Shown: positions 25,810-35,157 of the stretch, piece after piece | How positions within the stretch are numbered: the stretch's first letter is position 1 | Layout of the letters: each line of letters opens with the position of its first letter | NCBI GenBank assembly: GCA_934234215.1 | Contig: CAKQHB010000001.1 | Span: 124,001-188,000, forward strand | Reading direction: 5' to 3' | DNA from: an uncultured Cuneatibacter sp. | GTDB taxonomy: Bacteria; Bacillota; Clostridia; Lachnospirales; Lachnospiraceae | Length of the DNA: 64,000 bases | The notes under the pieces: generated by a model | The model's database searches: none | What the model saw: only the letters and a program-made list of their open reading frames with translations | What the model was told of the DNA's origin: nothing | Made by a program: the position numbers and the translations under genes

Positions 25810-26298
25810 TTATACCTCGATGTCCAGATGCTTGCCGCTGGGAACGTACTGCGTGTACGTTACGCCGGCTGCTTCCATCATACGCTTGGACGCACGCACG
25901 GAGGAAGTATCCGCATATTTGTCACATGCATATACAACCTGTCGGATGCCCGACTGGATGATCGCCTTTGTGCACTCATTGCACGGGAACAGCGTCACAT
26001 ACAGCTTGCAGCCTTCCAGACTGCCGCCGCGATAGTTTAAGATCGCGTTCAGCTCGCTGTGTGTGGAATACATGTACTTGTTATCGTAGGGATCTTCCTC
26101 TTCCTTGCCCCACGGGAAATCCTCATCAGAGCAGCCATTCGGGAATCCGTTGTATCCCATCGACAGGATGCGGTTGGACGGGCTGACGATGCAGCAGCCG
26201 ACCTGTGTACCCGGATCTTTCGAACGCATGCCGGAAAGGATTGCAACACCCATGAAATATTCGTCCCAGGAAATATAGCCTTCTCTTGCCTGACTCAT
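25810..26298 (-). CDS. Deoxycytidylate (dCMP) deaminase family protein
   Basis: A 162-residue zinc deaminase. The zinc and proton-shuttle motif is HSELNAILNYRG (HxE) and the second zinc motif FPCNECTKAII (PCxxC). It converts dCMP to dUMP for dTTP synthesis, as ComEB does in Bacillus. The start at 26298 has GGAGG five bases upstream. It is the third gene of the tsaC-rpiB-deaminase run, an order common in Clostridia and Bacilli. Confidence 0.92.
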   Translation of the reverse strand: MSQAREGYISWDEYFMGVAILSGMRSKDPGTQVGCCIVSPSNRILSMGYNGFPNGCSDEDFPWGKEEEDPYDNKYMYSTHSELNAILNYRGGSLEGCKLYVTLFPCNECTKAIIQSGIRQVVYACDKYADTSSVRASKRMMEAAGVTYTQYVPSGKHLDIEV

Positions 26299-26347
26299 GC
26301 TTGCCTCCATAATTTCTTGTTATTTTCAACTCTTCGGAATCGGTGCT

Positions 26348-26791
26348 TTATTCGTTCTCACCCGGATTCTCGATCAGATGAATGCGGCGCTTATGACGCT
26401 CATCCTCGGAGAACGGAGTATCCAAAAAAGTATCCACGATTTTCAGAGCAACGCCCGGTCCTACCACTCTGCCTCCCATGCACAGAATGTTTGCATCGTT
26501 GTGCTGTCTCGTCGCTTCTGCGGAGAAACAGTCCGTGCACAGCGCTGCGCGGATGCCCGGAACCTTGTTTGCCGTGATGGAAATACCGATACCAGTACCG
26601 CAGATCAGAATGCCGCGGTCACATGCGCCGGAGGTGATGGCTGTCGTTACCTTGCGGGCATAGATCGGATAATCTACGGACTCTGTGCTGTATGTGCCGA
26701 AGTCCTGATACTCCAGTCCTCTTGCTTCCAGATGCTTCTTTACTTCCTGCATCAGTTCATATCCGCCGTGATCACAACCCAAAGCTATCAT
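26348..26791 (-). CDS. rpiB: Ribose-5-phosphate isomerase B
   Basis: A 147-residue RpiB/LacAB-family isomerase interconverting ribose 5-phosphate and ribulose 5-phosphate. The N-terminal GCDHGGYELM and the active-site loop LICGTGIGISITANK, with the catalytic Cys, are clear, followed by HNDANILCMGGRVVG. The residues fit RpiB rather than a galactose-6-phosphate isomerase subunit, because there is a single gene. It lies 91 bases after tsaC. Confidence 0.92.
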   Translation of the reverse strand: MIALGCDHGGYELMQEVKKHLEARGLEYQDFGTYSTESVDYPIYARKVTTAITSGACDRGILICGTGIGISITANKVPGIRAALCTDCFSAEATRQHNDANILCMGGRVVGPGVALKIVDTFLDTPFSEDERHKRRIHLIENPGENE

Positions 26792-26882
26792 ACTTTAACC
26801 TCTTTCCTGTTCTCTGCCACCCGGCAGGAAACTATTTTTTATCAGATTTTTTCTATTCTTTTTCCCCGGCATTTTCCGGATT

Positions 26883-27965
26883 TCAGACTTCGATGCGCCG
26901 ATGTCCTGCCGCTTTTGTCAGGCGGTTCATGATTGCCCGTCCGAGATGATCTGCCGCAAATGTTTCGGAATAAATCACATCCGTCTTTGCATCGTCAAAC
27001 TCCCGCAGTGCAGCGAACAGATGTCTCGCGATCGCCTGCTCATCCTGTCTGCTGCCAAGTACCTGTACGTCCGCGCCGGTGCAGCTGCGATACTGCTCGG
27101 CAGCCTCGGATGCGCACAGAATGCCGACCTTTTTGCCCTGCTCCTGCTCTTTTTTCACGCGGCGCAAAATCTCTGCGGTCACGCGCTCCGGATCTCCGGA
27201 AATCATCGTCATCGTTGCTTTCGGTGCATAATGACGGTACTTCATCCCCGGTGCCTTCGGTCTGCCGCTGACCGTCGTATTCATCTCCAGTGTCGGGTCC
27301 AATGCGATCTCGCCTGCCACTTCCTCCAGCATCTCTTTTGTGATGAAACCGGGACGCAGGATCATCGGAACCTCGCCTGTCACATCTACGATTGTCGATT
27401 CCAGGCCGATATCACAGCTTCCACCATCGAGAATCATCTCGATTCTGCCGTCCAGATCGGTCTTAACATGCTGCGCAGTTGTAGGGCTCGGTCTGCCGGA
27501 CAGATTTGCCGAGGGCGCTGCAATGGGAACACCTGCCTCCTCGATCAATGCCTGTGCCACCGGATGTGCCGGCATGCGCACTGCTACGGTATCCAGTCCG
27601 CCGGTCGTCTCCCGCGGCATAATGTCTTTTTTCGGAAAGATCATCGTCAGCGGTCCCGGCCAAAATGCGTCCATCAGCTTCTTTGCACTCTCCGGCACCT
27701 CCGCTGCAATCTCATACAATCCCGTCTCATTTGCAATATGCGCGATCAGAGGGTTGTCCGAAGGACGTCCTTTCGCCGCATAGATTTTCGCCGAAGCCTC
27801 CGCGTTCAGCGCATTGCCGCCCAGACCATAGACGGTCTCCGTCGGAAATGCCACAAGACCACCATCCCGGATGATCTGCGCCGCCTCTTTGATGGCAGGC
27901 AGTGTGCGAAGCTGCTCCGGATCTCCATCAGCAGCAATCTCATAAAATAATGTATTCATTGTCAT
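26883..27965 (-). CDS. L-threonylcarbamoyladenylate synthase (Sua5-type)
   Basis: A 360-residue Sua5-type enzyme making threonylcarbamoyl-AMP, the donor for the t6A modification next to tRNA anticodons. The TsaC domain (about residues 20-215) has GGLVAFPTETVYGLGGNAL, KGRPSDNPL and SANLSGRPSPTTA. The extra C-terminal Sua5 domain (about 235-350) follows the linker SGRPKAPGMKYRHYAP. The first ATG (27965) is used; another lies two codons in. Confidence 0.93.
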   Translation of the reverse strand: MTMNTLFYEIAADGDPEQLRTLPAIKEAAQIIRDGGLVAFPTETVYGLGGNALNAEASAKIYAAKGRPSDNPLIAHIANETGLYEIAAEVPESAKKLMDAFWPGPLTMIFPKKDIMPRETTGGLDTVAVRMPAHPVAQALIEEAGVPIAAPSANLSGRPSPTTAQHVKTDLDGRIEMILDGGSCDIGLESTIVDVTGEVPMILRPGFITKEMLEEVAGEIALDPTLEMNTTVSGRPKAPGMKYRHYAPKATMTMISGDPERVTAEILRRVKKEQEQGKKVGILCASEAAEQYRSCTGADVQVLGSRQDEQAIARHLFAALREFDDAKTDVIYSETFAADHLGRAIMNRLTKAAGHRRIEV

Positions 27966-28049
27966 TCGTTCTTCTTTCCAATCTTTTTCACTATGAGTAT
28001 CTTAACATTCTGAACCGTATTTTTCAACCACTGTTGCCGGATTCTGTCT

Positions 28050-29366
28050 TCACGCTTCTTTTAAAAGAATTTCCACAACGGTATCCTTCTCATCCGGTAA
28101 CGGATAGCAGTCTGCCGTGGCCGGATTCAGGAAAAAGAATGCATTTTCCCCGTACTCTTTCAAGTTCCAGTAATCGCTCTGCCGGATTTCGGAACCATCC
28201 GCCAGCAGACGGATTCTTGCAACCCTGCCAGCCAATCCCGGCAGACAGATTGCGCCAGCCTGCGCTTCCATGACATGCGCATACAGGTGATTTCCCCGTC
28301 TCGTGTAGCGTCCCCACTCCGGCTTTTCCAGATCGGGCAGACCGCAGCCATAGATGGAATCGTGATTATTCTTCATCCACGCGCCAATCTCTTTCAAAAT
28401 CCTGACCGACTCCTCCGGGAATTGTCCTCTGGCATTTGGACCGACGTTGAGCAGCAGATTACCGCCCTTGCTGACGCACTCCACCAGCATGTGAATGACC
28501 ATTTTTGATGTCTTATAATGATGGTCTGCCGCCGCATACCCCCAGTTATTGTTCAATGTCACACAGGATTCCCACGGGATTGGATTGCCCTCGTCATCCC
28601 GCAGTCCGTACGGCGGGATCATCTGCTCCGGCGAAGCAAAATCTCCGGCATAAGAAGTCGGATTGCCGGTCAGGATCGAGCCGGAGCTTTCTCCGCTGCC
28701 TTCGAGACGATTATCCACCAGAATATCCGGCTGAATGGAGCGCACCATGTCGATCAGTTCTTTTGCATGCCAGGTTTCTGCCCGCATATTGCCGTAGGAA
28801 AAATCAAACCACATGATATCCAGCTTGCCGTAATTCGTCAGAAGCTCACGAATCTGCCCGAACATGTAGTCCAGATACCGATTGAAATCCCGTCCCTCGT
28901 TGGAATATGCCTCATTGTCCCGCATGGGATGATGCATGTCCCCATAATGGGGAAAATCCGGATGATGCCAGTCGATCACCGAATAATACAGTCCGACGCG
29001 AATACCCTCAGCACGGAATGCCTCGAGAAATTCCCGCACCAGATCCCGCTTTGCCGGGGTGTTTGTCGATTTGTAATCCGTCAATGCCGAATCAAACAGG
29101 CAGAAGCCATCGTGATGCTTTGCCGTCAATACCGCATATTTCATGCCTGCTTCTTTTGCAAGGTGCGCCCACTCCTTCGGATCGTATTGCTCCGGATCAA
29201 ACTCCTGAAAGAACGGCTCGTATTCCTCTACTGTCATGCGTTCTTTGCTGCGCACCCACTCGCCCCGTGCCGGAATCGCATACAGCCCCCAGTGCAAAAA
29301 CATGCCGAAGCGCGCCTCCTGATGCCATTTTACCCGTTCATTTCGCTCTTTTGCATTTTGATTCAT
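28050..29366 (-). CDS. Alpha-L-fucosidase, GH29 family
   Basis: A 438-residue glycosidase without signal peptide, so probably intracellular. The N-terminal WHQEARFGMFLHWGLYAIPA, the conserved YAVLTAKHHDGFCLFDS and the nucleophile region IMWFDFSYG are hallmarks of GH29. GH29 enzymes remove L-fucose from glycans; its cytosolic location implies import of short fucosylated oligosaccharides or glycoconjugates. Last gene of the co-directional run from 35950, only 24 bases after the transglutaminase-like gene. Confidence 0.92.
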   Translation of the reverse strand: MNQNAKERNERVKWHQEARFGMFLHWGLYAIPARGEWVRSKERMTVEEYEPFFQEFDPEQYDPKEWAHLAKEAGMKYAVLTAKHHDGFCLFDSALTDYKSTNTPAKRDLVREFLEAFRAEGIRVGLYYSVIDWHHPDFPHYGDMHHPMRDNEAYSNEGRDFNRYLDYMFGQIRELLTNYGKLDIMWFDFSYGNMRAETWHAKELIDMVRSIQPDILVDNRLEGSGESSGSILTGNPTSYAGDFASPEQMIPPYGLRDDEGNPIPWESCVTLNNNWGYAAADHHYKTSKMVIHMLVECVSKGGNLLLNVGPNARGQFPEESVRILKEIGAWMKNNHDSIYGCGLPDLEKPEWGRYTRRGNHLYAHVMEAQAGAICLPGLAGRVARIRLLADGSEIRQSDYWNLKEYGENAFFFLNPATADCYPLPDEKDTVVEILLKEA

Positions 29367-29390
29367 TTTGTAAAACTCCCAATTCTGTTT

Positions 29391-31853
29391 TTATACCAGC
29401 GGGATCAGCTCCTGCAGCAATTTCCCCAATCCAACAAAATAACCAGCCTCACCAAATCTGCCTCTGCGCTTTGTGTCTGTTACCAGGACAAGCGGCAGCT
29501 TGCCCGGCTCCAGATACATCCGTCTCGCCGCAGCTTCCATTTCCAGATCAAAGTCCGCGGTATAGAGCTGCAGCTCCGGAACAAGCTCCTGCGCCCGGCG
29601 TAATGTCGGCTGCATGCTGTCTGCATGTTCTGCCAGCAATCCGTACACACCGATATTTTTCGCTGCAAAAATGTCCCGATATTCCATCAATTCATTCAAC
29701 AGATGTTCCGTAGGCTCTGCTCCCGGCTCCAGCCACAAAAACAGCCCCGGACGATTCTGCACCAGCCTATAGAGCGTCGTCTGCTCCGTCGTTTCCAGCG
29801 GCTGCATCACCACATCCGGCAGATCGTAGTCCGTCAGCAATTCTTCGCTGCTCGCCTGCTGCTTTTCCAGCCAGACCTGGCGCACCTCATCCTCTGAAAG
29901 GGAGATCTCCACGCGACTGCCAAGAACCGTTCCGCCGGGCAGGCGATTGGCTGTCTCGATCCGATAATCGCCCGGCACAAGCAACATCGTCCGCTCCTCC
30001 GCGTCATATTCCACAATTACTGTCCGCCACGCATTGCCTTTCCACCGCGCCACCGTCCAATCCACACGATATTTCCACGCACCAGGAGCATGAACATGGA
30101 GCATTGCTTTTTGCGGTCGCGGCTCTTTTTCTTCTGCCATCTCAAATACATTCCAGTCCTCGCCATCCCACAGCTCCACGACATTTTCCGTTTGATCCCA
30201 TCTTGCAGGAATCCCCAATGTTCGGAAAATCTGCACCTGCAGGATTTTATCGGAATCCCCGCTGTACCAGCCGCCGCTTAATATACCTGCCGCACTGTTG
30301 CGCAGCACCGGATATTCTTCTGATGGACAGCTTCGCAGCTTTGCCATCACATCCTGCACAAATTCCGCTGCAGAAAGCTTTTTTCCAGCCTCTTCCTGCG
30401 CCTTTTCATAGCGTCTCAAAATCTCTTTTCGATGGGGCACGAGCCGTTCTTCTGCAACTCGCGGACAAAACACAAATTGTCTCCACAGGCGCTCCCACTC
30501 TGTCGGATCACCGGCAGGCGCAATCCGCTCCGGCTGTACATCCTGTACAATGTTCCACGCATCCTCCAGCACTTCCTCCGTCACATCCTGCGCATCCTTT
30601 TCCGATAACATCGTCAACACCTGCTGCTGTTTTTCCGTCCATGCAGACGTTCTTTGTGCGGCATGCTTTTCCGCCCGTTTGTGTGCTGTCTGCTCTGCGA
30701 TCTGTTTTTTTTGCTCCTGCTCCGCCGCGGTCAATACCGTGCGATTCTTCGCGGAATCCTGCGGCGCTTCAAAATGAAATGCATCCCACACCGTGCTTTC
30801 CTGTCCTTCCGCATGGGAAGTCACCGTCACTGTTACACACGTTTCTGACGCTGCATTCACAAGAGCTTCTCCGTACAATGTCCCTGTCTCAGCCGTCACA
30901 AGAATTGATCCCTTTCCGGTTTCCAGACTTGCCTGACCGTTCGCGTCCGTCATGCCGTTTGCGATGTCACCAAAGGCGGACTCATTGTATACCTTCCAAT
31001 GGATGTCTGCGCCCTTTACCGGCTCACCGTTTCCATCCTGCACCGTCACCTGCACGCGCACCGTGTTCGCGTAACGCGACGTCTCATTCAACAGACGAAC
31101 CATGCCTTCCGTGCCGGACACTTCTTCTGTCGGCTCCGTCGGCAAATACCATCTCGCATGTACCATCATCGCGCGGCTGGAGGCATTTGTAAACCAGCCA
31201 CGATTTAAGATCGGTTCCGGCTCACAGGCTCCGAGAAATTTCCAGCCATCGCCGCACCATACTTCCACCCAGGCGTGATTGTCATCGCAATGGGACCACA
31301 GCGGTACATAGACCTGTCTTGCCGGAATGCCGACGCTGCGCAGTGCACTGACTGCAAATACGGATTCTTCCCCACATCTGCCGTATCCACTCCGATAAAA
31401 AGTCAGCGGATTTTCTGTACGGGCATCACTGCTGCGATACGTTCCCTGCTCCGCGCACCAGACATTCACCGCCAGCGCTGCTTCCTCCAATGATTTTCCT
31501 GCCACACGCTCCCGCAGCTGTTCCCAGAAAAATGCCCGGCAGTCTGCCAAATCCTCGGTATTGACTCTCGGATGCACCACATAAGCCGCGAAAAGCTCTT
31601 CCGAAATCTGTCCCGCAAACGGTCCCCGCTCCCAGAGCATCGCTCCGTGGGAGGCGTATGCGCCAAACATTGTCGGTTCATAATCCTGCACATCCGACAA
31701 TGGACTGGAAGCAAGGATCATCGTCATTGCCTGACGCTCCTCCTCCGATGCCTCTCTGCTCCACGCCTCATACTGTCTCTTTCGTTCCGGCAATTTTTCC
31801 AGACGGCTTGCCGCTGCCGTCTCAAACTGTCCGATCAGTTCTTCTGAAAACAA
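29391..31853 (-). CDS. Multidomain transglutaminase-like protein
   Basis: 820 residues, no signal peptide. A transglutaminase-like core (about 125-215) has the Cys in YGRCGEES (residue 160) and the His in DNHAWVEVW (193); the third residue region reads LGACEPEP, with no Asp. An Ig/CarboxypepD-like domain (VQVTVQDGNGEPVKGADIHW) follows near 265-345, a second degenerate transglutaminase-like part near 500-590, and a thioredoxin-like tail from about 690. It may be a peptidase, or an inactive or amide-cleaving relative. The start is TTG at 31853 with GGAGG seven bases upstream, overlapping the CutC gene end by 19 bases. Confidence 0.78.
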   Translation of the reverse strand: MFSEELIGQFETAAASRLEKLPERKRQYEAWSREASEEERQAMTMILASSPLSDVQDYEPTMFGAYASHGAMLWERGPFAGQISEELFAAYVVHPRVNTEDLADCRAFFWEQLRERVAGKSLEEAALAVNVWCAEQGTYRSSDARTENPLTFYRSGYGRCGEESVFAVSALRSVGIPARQVYVPLWSHCDDNHAWVEVWCGDGWKFLGACEPEPILNRGWFTNASSRAMMVHARWYLPTEPTEEVSGTEGMVRLLNETSRYANTVRVQVTVQDGNGEPVKGADIHWKVYNESAFGDIANGMTDANGQASLETGKGSILVTAETGTLYGEALVNAASETCVTVTVTSHAEGQESTVWDAFHFEAPQDSAKNRTVLTAAEQEQKKQIAEQTAHKRAEKHAAQRTSAWTEKQQQVLTMLSEKDAQDVTEEVLEDAWNIVQDVQPERIAPAGDPTEWERLWRQFVFCPRVAEERLVPHRKEILRRYEKAQEEAGKKLSAAEFVQDVMAKLRSCPSEEYPVLRNSAAGILSGGWYSGDSDKILQVQIFRTLGIPARWDQTENVVELWDGEDWNVFEMAEEKEPRPQKAMLHVHAPGAWKYRVDWTVARWKGNAWRTVIVEYDAEERTMLLVPGDYRIETANRLPGGTVLGSRVEISLSEDEVRQVWLEKQQASSEELLTDYDLPDVVMQPLETTEQTTLYRLVQNRPGLFLWLEPGAEPTEHLLNELMEYRDIFAAKNIGVYGLLAEHADSMQPTLRRAQELVPELQLYTADFDLEMEAAARRMYLEPGKLPLVLVTDTKRRGRFGEAGYFVGLGKLLQELIPLV

Positions 31854-32602
31854 TGTAATACCTCCGCTGCCTGACGCACCTTCTGTTCCGATGTGCGCCA
31901 GATCTCATACTCGCTCATCGATGGCAATCCCATCGAAACACCGATCTGTCTGTAGCGCATCTTACTCTCGATTGTTACTTTTCCGGACATGTGCCATGTA
32001 TGGATGCCCGTCTCCGGATACAACTGTTGGATTACCTCCGCATTGACTCCGGCTCCTGCCATAATATGAATCCTGCCTGCTGCCAATGTGTGCAGCCGCG
32101 CAAGGGTGATCACACCCTTCTCCGCGCTTGCCTCCTGTCCCGATGTCAGGATCGTATCAATGCCCAGACTGATCGCTGTCTCCATCGCTCTCGTCGGATC
32201 CTTGCACATATCAAATGCCCGATGCAGCGTAATTGGCAGACCATCCGCCGCCTTGATCAGACGCTTCATCTTCATTTCATATAAACTGCCGTCCGAGCGC
32301 AGTACACCGATCGCAAAGCCGTCTGCACCGCACTCCCGCAGTTCTTTGATTGCATCCTCCATCACATCCATCTCTGCTTCGCTGTAGCAAAAATCTCCGA
32401 ATCGCGGACGGATCAGGCATCGGATCTTTACCCAGTGAATACCCTCTTCCACAAAGCGGCGGCGAATCTGACGCAGCAGAGCAGGCTCCGGTGTTGTTCC
32501 TCCGATGGGCAGATTCCCGCACAGCTCCAAACGATTTGCACCTCCTGCAACAGCTGCCATTGCGGACTCTACGCTGTCTACACAGCACTCCAGTAAAAAC
32601 AT
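31835..32602 (-). CDS. cutC: CutC-family protein
   Basis: A 255-residue TIM-barrel protein. Family motifs LECCVDSVESAMAAVAGGANRLELC at the N-terminus, KIRCLIRPRFGDFCYSE and LTSGQEASAEKG are intact. CutC was named for copper homeostasis, but direct copper handling is poorly supported for most members; here it sits between a sensor kinase and glycan-active genes, which points to a metabolic role. The start at 32602 has GAGGGGG upstream. It lies 11 bases after the kinase stop and overlaps the next gene. Confidence 0.88.
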   Translation of the reverse strand: MFLLECCVDSVESAMAAVAGGANRLELCGNLPIGGTTPEPALLRQIRRRFVEEGIHWVKIRCLIRPRFGDFCYSEAEMDVMEDAIKELRECGADGFAIGVLRSDGSLYEMKMKRLIKAADGLPITLHRAFDMCKDPTRAMETAISLGIDTILTSGQEASAEKGVITLARLHTLAAGRIHIMAGAGVNAEVIQQLYPETGIHTWHMSGKVTIESKMRYRQIGVSMGLPSMSEYEIWRTSEQKVRQAAEVLHCFQKN

Positions 32603-32613
32603 CTCTTTCCCCC

Positions 32614-35157
32614 TCATCGTTTCACATATTTGCAGATCATTGCATTCAATTCTTCGAATTTCAACGGCTTGGACAGATGCTCGTTCATACCGCTCGCCCG
32701 ACTCGCTGCGATATCGTCGGAAAATGCATTTGCCGTGACTGCAAAGATCGGGATTGTCTTTGCGTCTTCCCGCTCCATCGCCCGGATCGTTCTCGTCGCT
32801 TCCAGACCGTCCATGACCGGCATCATAATATCCATCAAAATCACATCAAACGCACCCGGCGCGGACGCTGCAAATTTATCTGCCGCTTCTTTTCCGTCCC
32901 TTGCCTGCGTTACTACCGCACCCTTCTCTTCTAACATATAGGTTGCGATCTCCAGATTCAGCTCATTGTCCTCCGCCATCAGAACTTTTACCCCGGCGAT
33001 GGAACCCGGCTGTGCTTCCTGCTGTTTCTTCGCCTTGCGCTGCTCCGCTTCCAGATCTACCTTCAACGGCAGCGAAACCGTAAAGACCGTCCCTTTTCCT
33101 TCCCTGCTGACAAATCCAATCGTACCGCCCAGAAGGTCCACGGTCTTTTTCGCAATGGAAAGTCCAAGACCGCTTCCGCTGTATGTCGTCCGCGCAGTCT
33201 TCTGCTCCTGCGCGAATGTCTCAAATGCATGCTCCTGAAACTCCTTTGACATACCGATACCGGTATCGGCGCAGACAAACAGGAAGGTCGCAATACCATT
33301 CTCATAGGATGTCTCCCGGCACGATACCTGTACAGAACCGCCACGTCTGTTATATTTCACAGCATTGCTCATGAGATTCTGGAAAATTCTCTGAATGTTC
33401 AGAGGACTTCCGATCAGATTCCAATGCTCTCCCTGCGGCTCATCACACTGGAGCAAAACGTCGGACTCTGCCGCCTGCGCTTCGATCACTGTCCGTGTGC
33501 TTTGCAGCACTTCCCGCAGGTCAAAGGGGTCTTTCTCAATGACGACTTCTCCTGCCTCCAGCTTGCTCATATCCAGTACATTGTTCACCAGCTCCAGCAA
33601 ATAATCTGACGCATTGTGAATCTTTGTAAGACAGTCTTTTACATGCTCCGCATCCTCCACGCGGTCCAGACCGACTTCCGCCATTCCGCGGATGCCGTTG
33701 ATCGGTGTGCGGATATCATGACTCATACGGCGCAGGAAATCCGTCTTTGCTGCATTTGCGAAGTCCGCCCGCTCCGCCGTCCGGCGAAGTTGATCCTGAT
33801 AATCCAGCTCTTTCTCTTTCTGCTCCGTGATATTGCGAACCAGAAGCATGACTGCCAATGTTCGTTCTTTTTCATTGCGGCGCTGCGGTACAAGCAATGC
33901 CTGATACCACTTTCCGGATACGGACTGGAAGCTCTGTCCGATAAAATGACGTCCATACAGTCTGCTGGAAATCGTTTTCAGGTTAACGAAACGTGCAAAC
34001 TCACTACGGTCCTCCTCCGCTACAAGCTGCTCTCTGCAAATAAATAACATATCATCTGCCCGTTCAATGCCTGCCAGAGCTTCTCTCGTGCGTGGTGTCT
34101 CCAAAATTGGCTCCCATGTATTTTTCTCCAAATCAATGAGCCAGTTCACATCATATATGCTGCCAATTGCCTGAATCAGCGAATATTCTTTCTGCATCGT
34201 CAACAGCTTTTCTTTTCTGCGCACCTGAATCAGCAGTGCCGCTGTCAGCGCCAGCACAAGATAAACGCCGATGGACACAAGCAGCTGTCGGATGAGACCG
34301 GAATAAACCCGGCTGCCATGATAAAAAACATATAGATAATAATTGCGATAGCTGTCCTGTCGTCCATACCAGGTCTCACTGTCCGCATGCAGCTCGATCA
34401 ACGTCGTGTCGCTCTTTTTGGCATCGCCTGCCACGACATTTGTGATCGGGCAATCCGATACCTGCATCCCCTCCAGGGATGGCTCACTGGAATACAAGAC
34501 CTCCGTTCCATCTGTTACAACGATCGTCTCCTGCTTCTCAAGCGTATCAATATCCAGCATACTCCGCAGAGAAAGCTCATATTTGTCTTTCTGAAGCGCT
34601 GTGGTATCTTTGTAACTGATAATCAGCCCCGGCTCTGTCTTCCATGCAACGATGGCATACTCATAGATATTCTCTCCAATCTTAACCTGATTTGCGTAGG
34701 TCATCTGCTGAAAATTCAGGATCTGCGCTGCCTGCTCTTCGGAACGGATCAGCGCTAACAGCTCAGACTGCGCTTCTCGATCATTCGCAGTGCTGCTCAC
34801 CAGTTCTAAATTCTCATCCAACACCATCAATCCGGAAAGATACTGATCCTTTGCATACTTTCCAAGCGCAGTTTCATCTTTCAGATCCACATCTGCGGAA
34901 TACCAATTCAACATTCCGGCTTTGCTGATGAGCGCCTGCAGATCCTTTGTCATTACCGCCAGACGATAATTCTCATATTTCCGACATGTTGATTTCATCT
35001 GCTCCAGCTGTTCCCCTGCATTTGTGCGGAGCGTATCTTTTCCGTTCTGGATTGAAAGCGCCATTGCCAGAATCACAAATAAAATTCCGCCGATGATCAG
35101 TCCCGCCAGTGCCAATCTTTCAATTTGTCCTGTTTTATTCTGCTTTCGCGATGGCAT
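32614..35157 (-). CDS. Hybrid sensor histidine kinase with receiver domain
   Basis: An 847-residue membrane sensor. Hydrophobic segments at about 15-36 and 289-311 enclose an extracytoplasmic domain of ~250 residues. A PAS-like region (330-440) leads to the phosphoacceptor His480 in MSHDIRTPINGIRGM, the ATPase boxes NLMSNAVKYN, ADTGIGM and GSGLGLSIA, and a C-terminal receiver with phospho-Asp in ILMDIMMPVMDG (about 775). No separate DNA-binding response regulator is adjacent. Its start lies inside the upstream solute-binding gene (23-base overlap; GGAGGG site), so the two proteins are translationally coupled and probably sense together. Confidence 0.92.
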   Translation of the reverse strand: MPSRKQNKTGQIERLALAGLIIGGILFVILAMALSIQNGKDTLRTNAGEQLEQMKSTCRKYENYRLAVMTKDLQALISKAGMLNWYSADVDLKDETALGKYAKDQYLSGLMVLDENLELVSSTANDREAQSELLALIRSEEQAAQILNFQQMTYANQVKIGENIYEYAIVAWKTEPGLIISYKDTTALQKDKYELSLRSMLDIDTLEKQETIVVTDGTEVLYSSEPSLEGMQVSDCPITNVVAGDAKKSDTTLIELHADSETWYGRQDSYRNYYLYVFYHGSRVYSGLIRQLLVSIGVYLVLALTAALLIQVRRKEKLLTMQKEYSLIQAIGSIYDVNWLIDLEKNTWEPILETPRTREALAGIERADDMLFICREQLVAEEDRSEFARFVNLKTISSRLYGRHFIGQSFQSVSGKWYQALLVPQRRNEKERTLAVMLLVRNITEQKEKELDYQDQLRRTAERADFANAAKTDFLRRMSHDIRTPINGIRGMAEVGLDRVEDAEHVKDCLTKIHNASDYLLELVNNVLDMSKLEAGEVVIEKDPFDLREVLQSTRTVIEAQAAESDVLLQCDEPQGEHWNLIGSPLNIQRIFQNLMSNAVKYNRRGGSVQVSCRETSYENGIATFLFVCADTGIGMSKEFQEHAFETFAQEQKTARTTYSGSGLGLSIAKKTVDLLGGTIGFVSREGKGTVFTVSLPLKVDLEAEQRKAKKQQEAQPGSIAGVKVLMAEDNELNLEIATYMLEEKGAVVTQARDGKEAADKFAASAPGAFDVILMDIMMPVMDGLEATRTIRAMEREDAKTIPIFAVTANAFSDDIAASRASGMNEHLSKPLKFEELNAMICKYVKR

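Noticed and set aside
26901..27950. Long plus-strand frame opposite the Sua5-type gene
   Set aside because: Antisense to a clearly identified gene; no binding site and Arg/Cys/His-rich composition typical of a shadow.
30104..31192. Long plus-strand frame opposite the transglutaminase-like gene
   Set aside because: Pro/Ser/Arg-rich shadow without binding site or recognisable domain.
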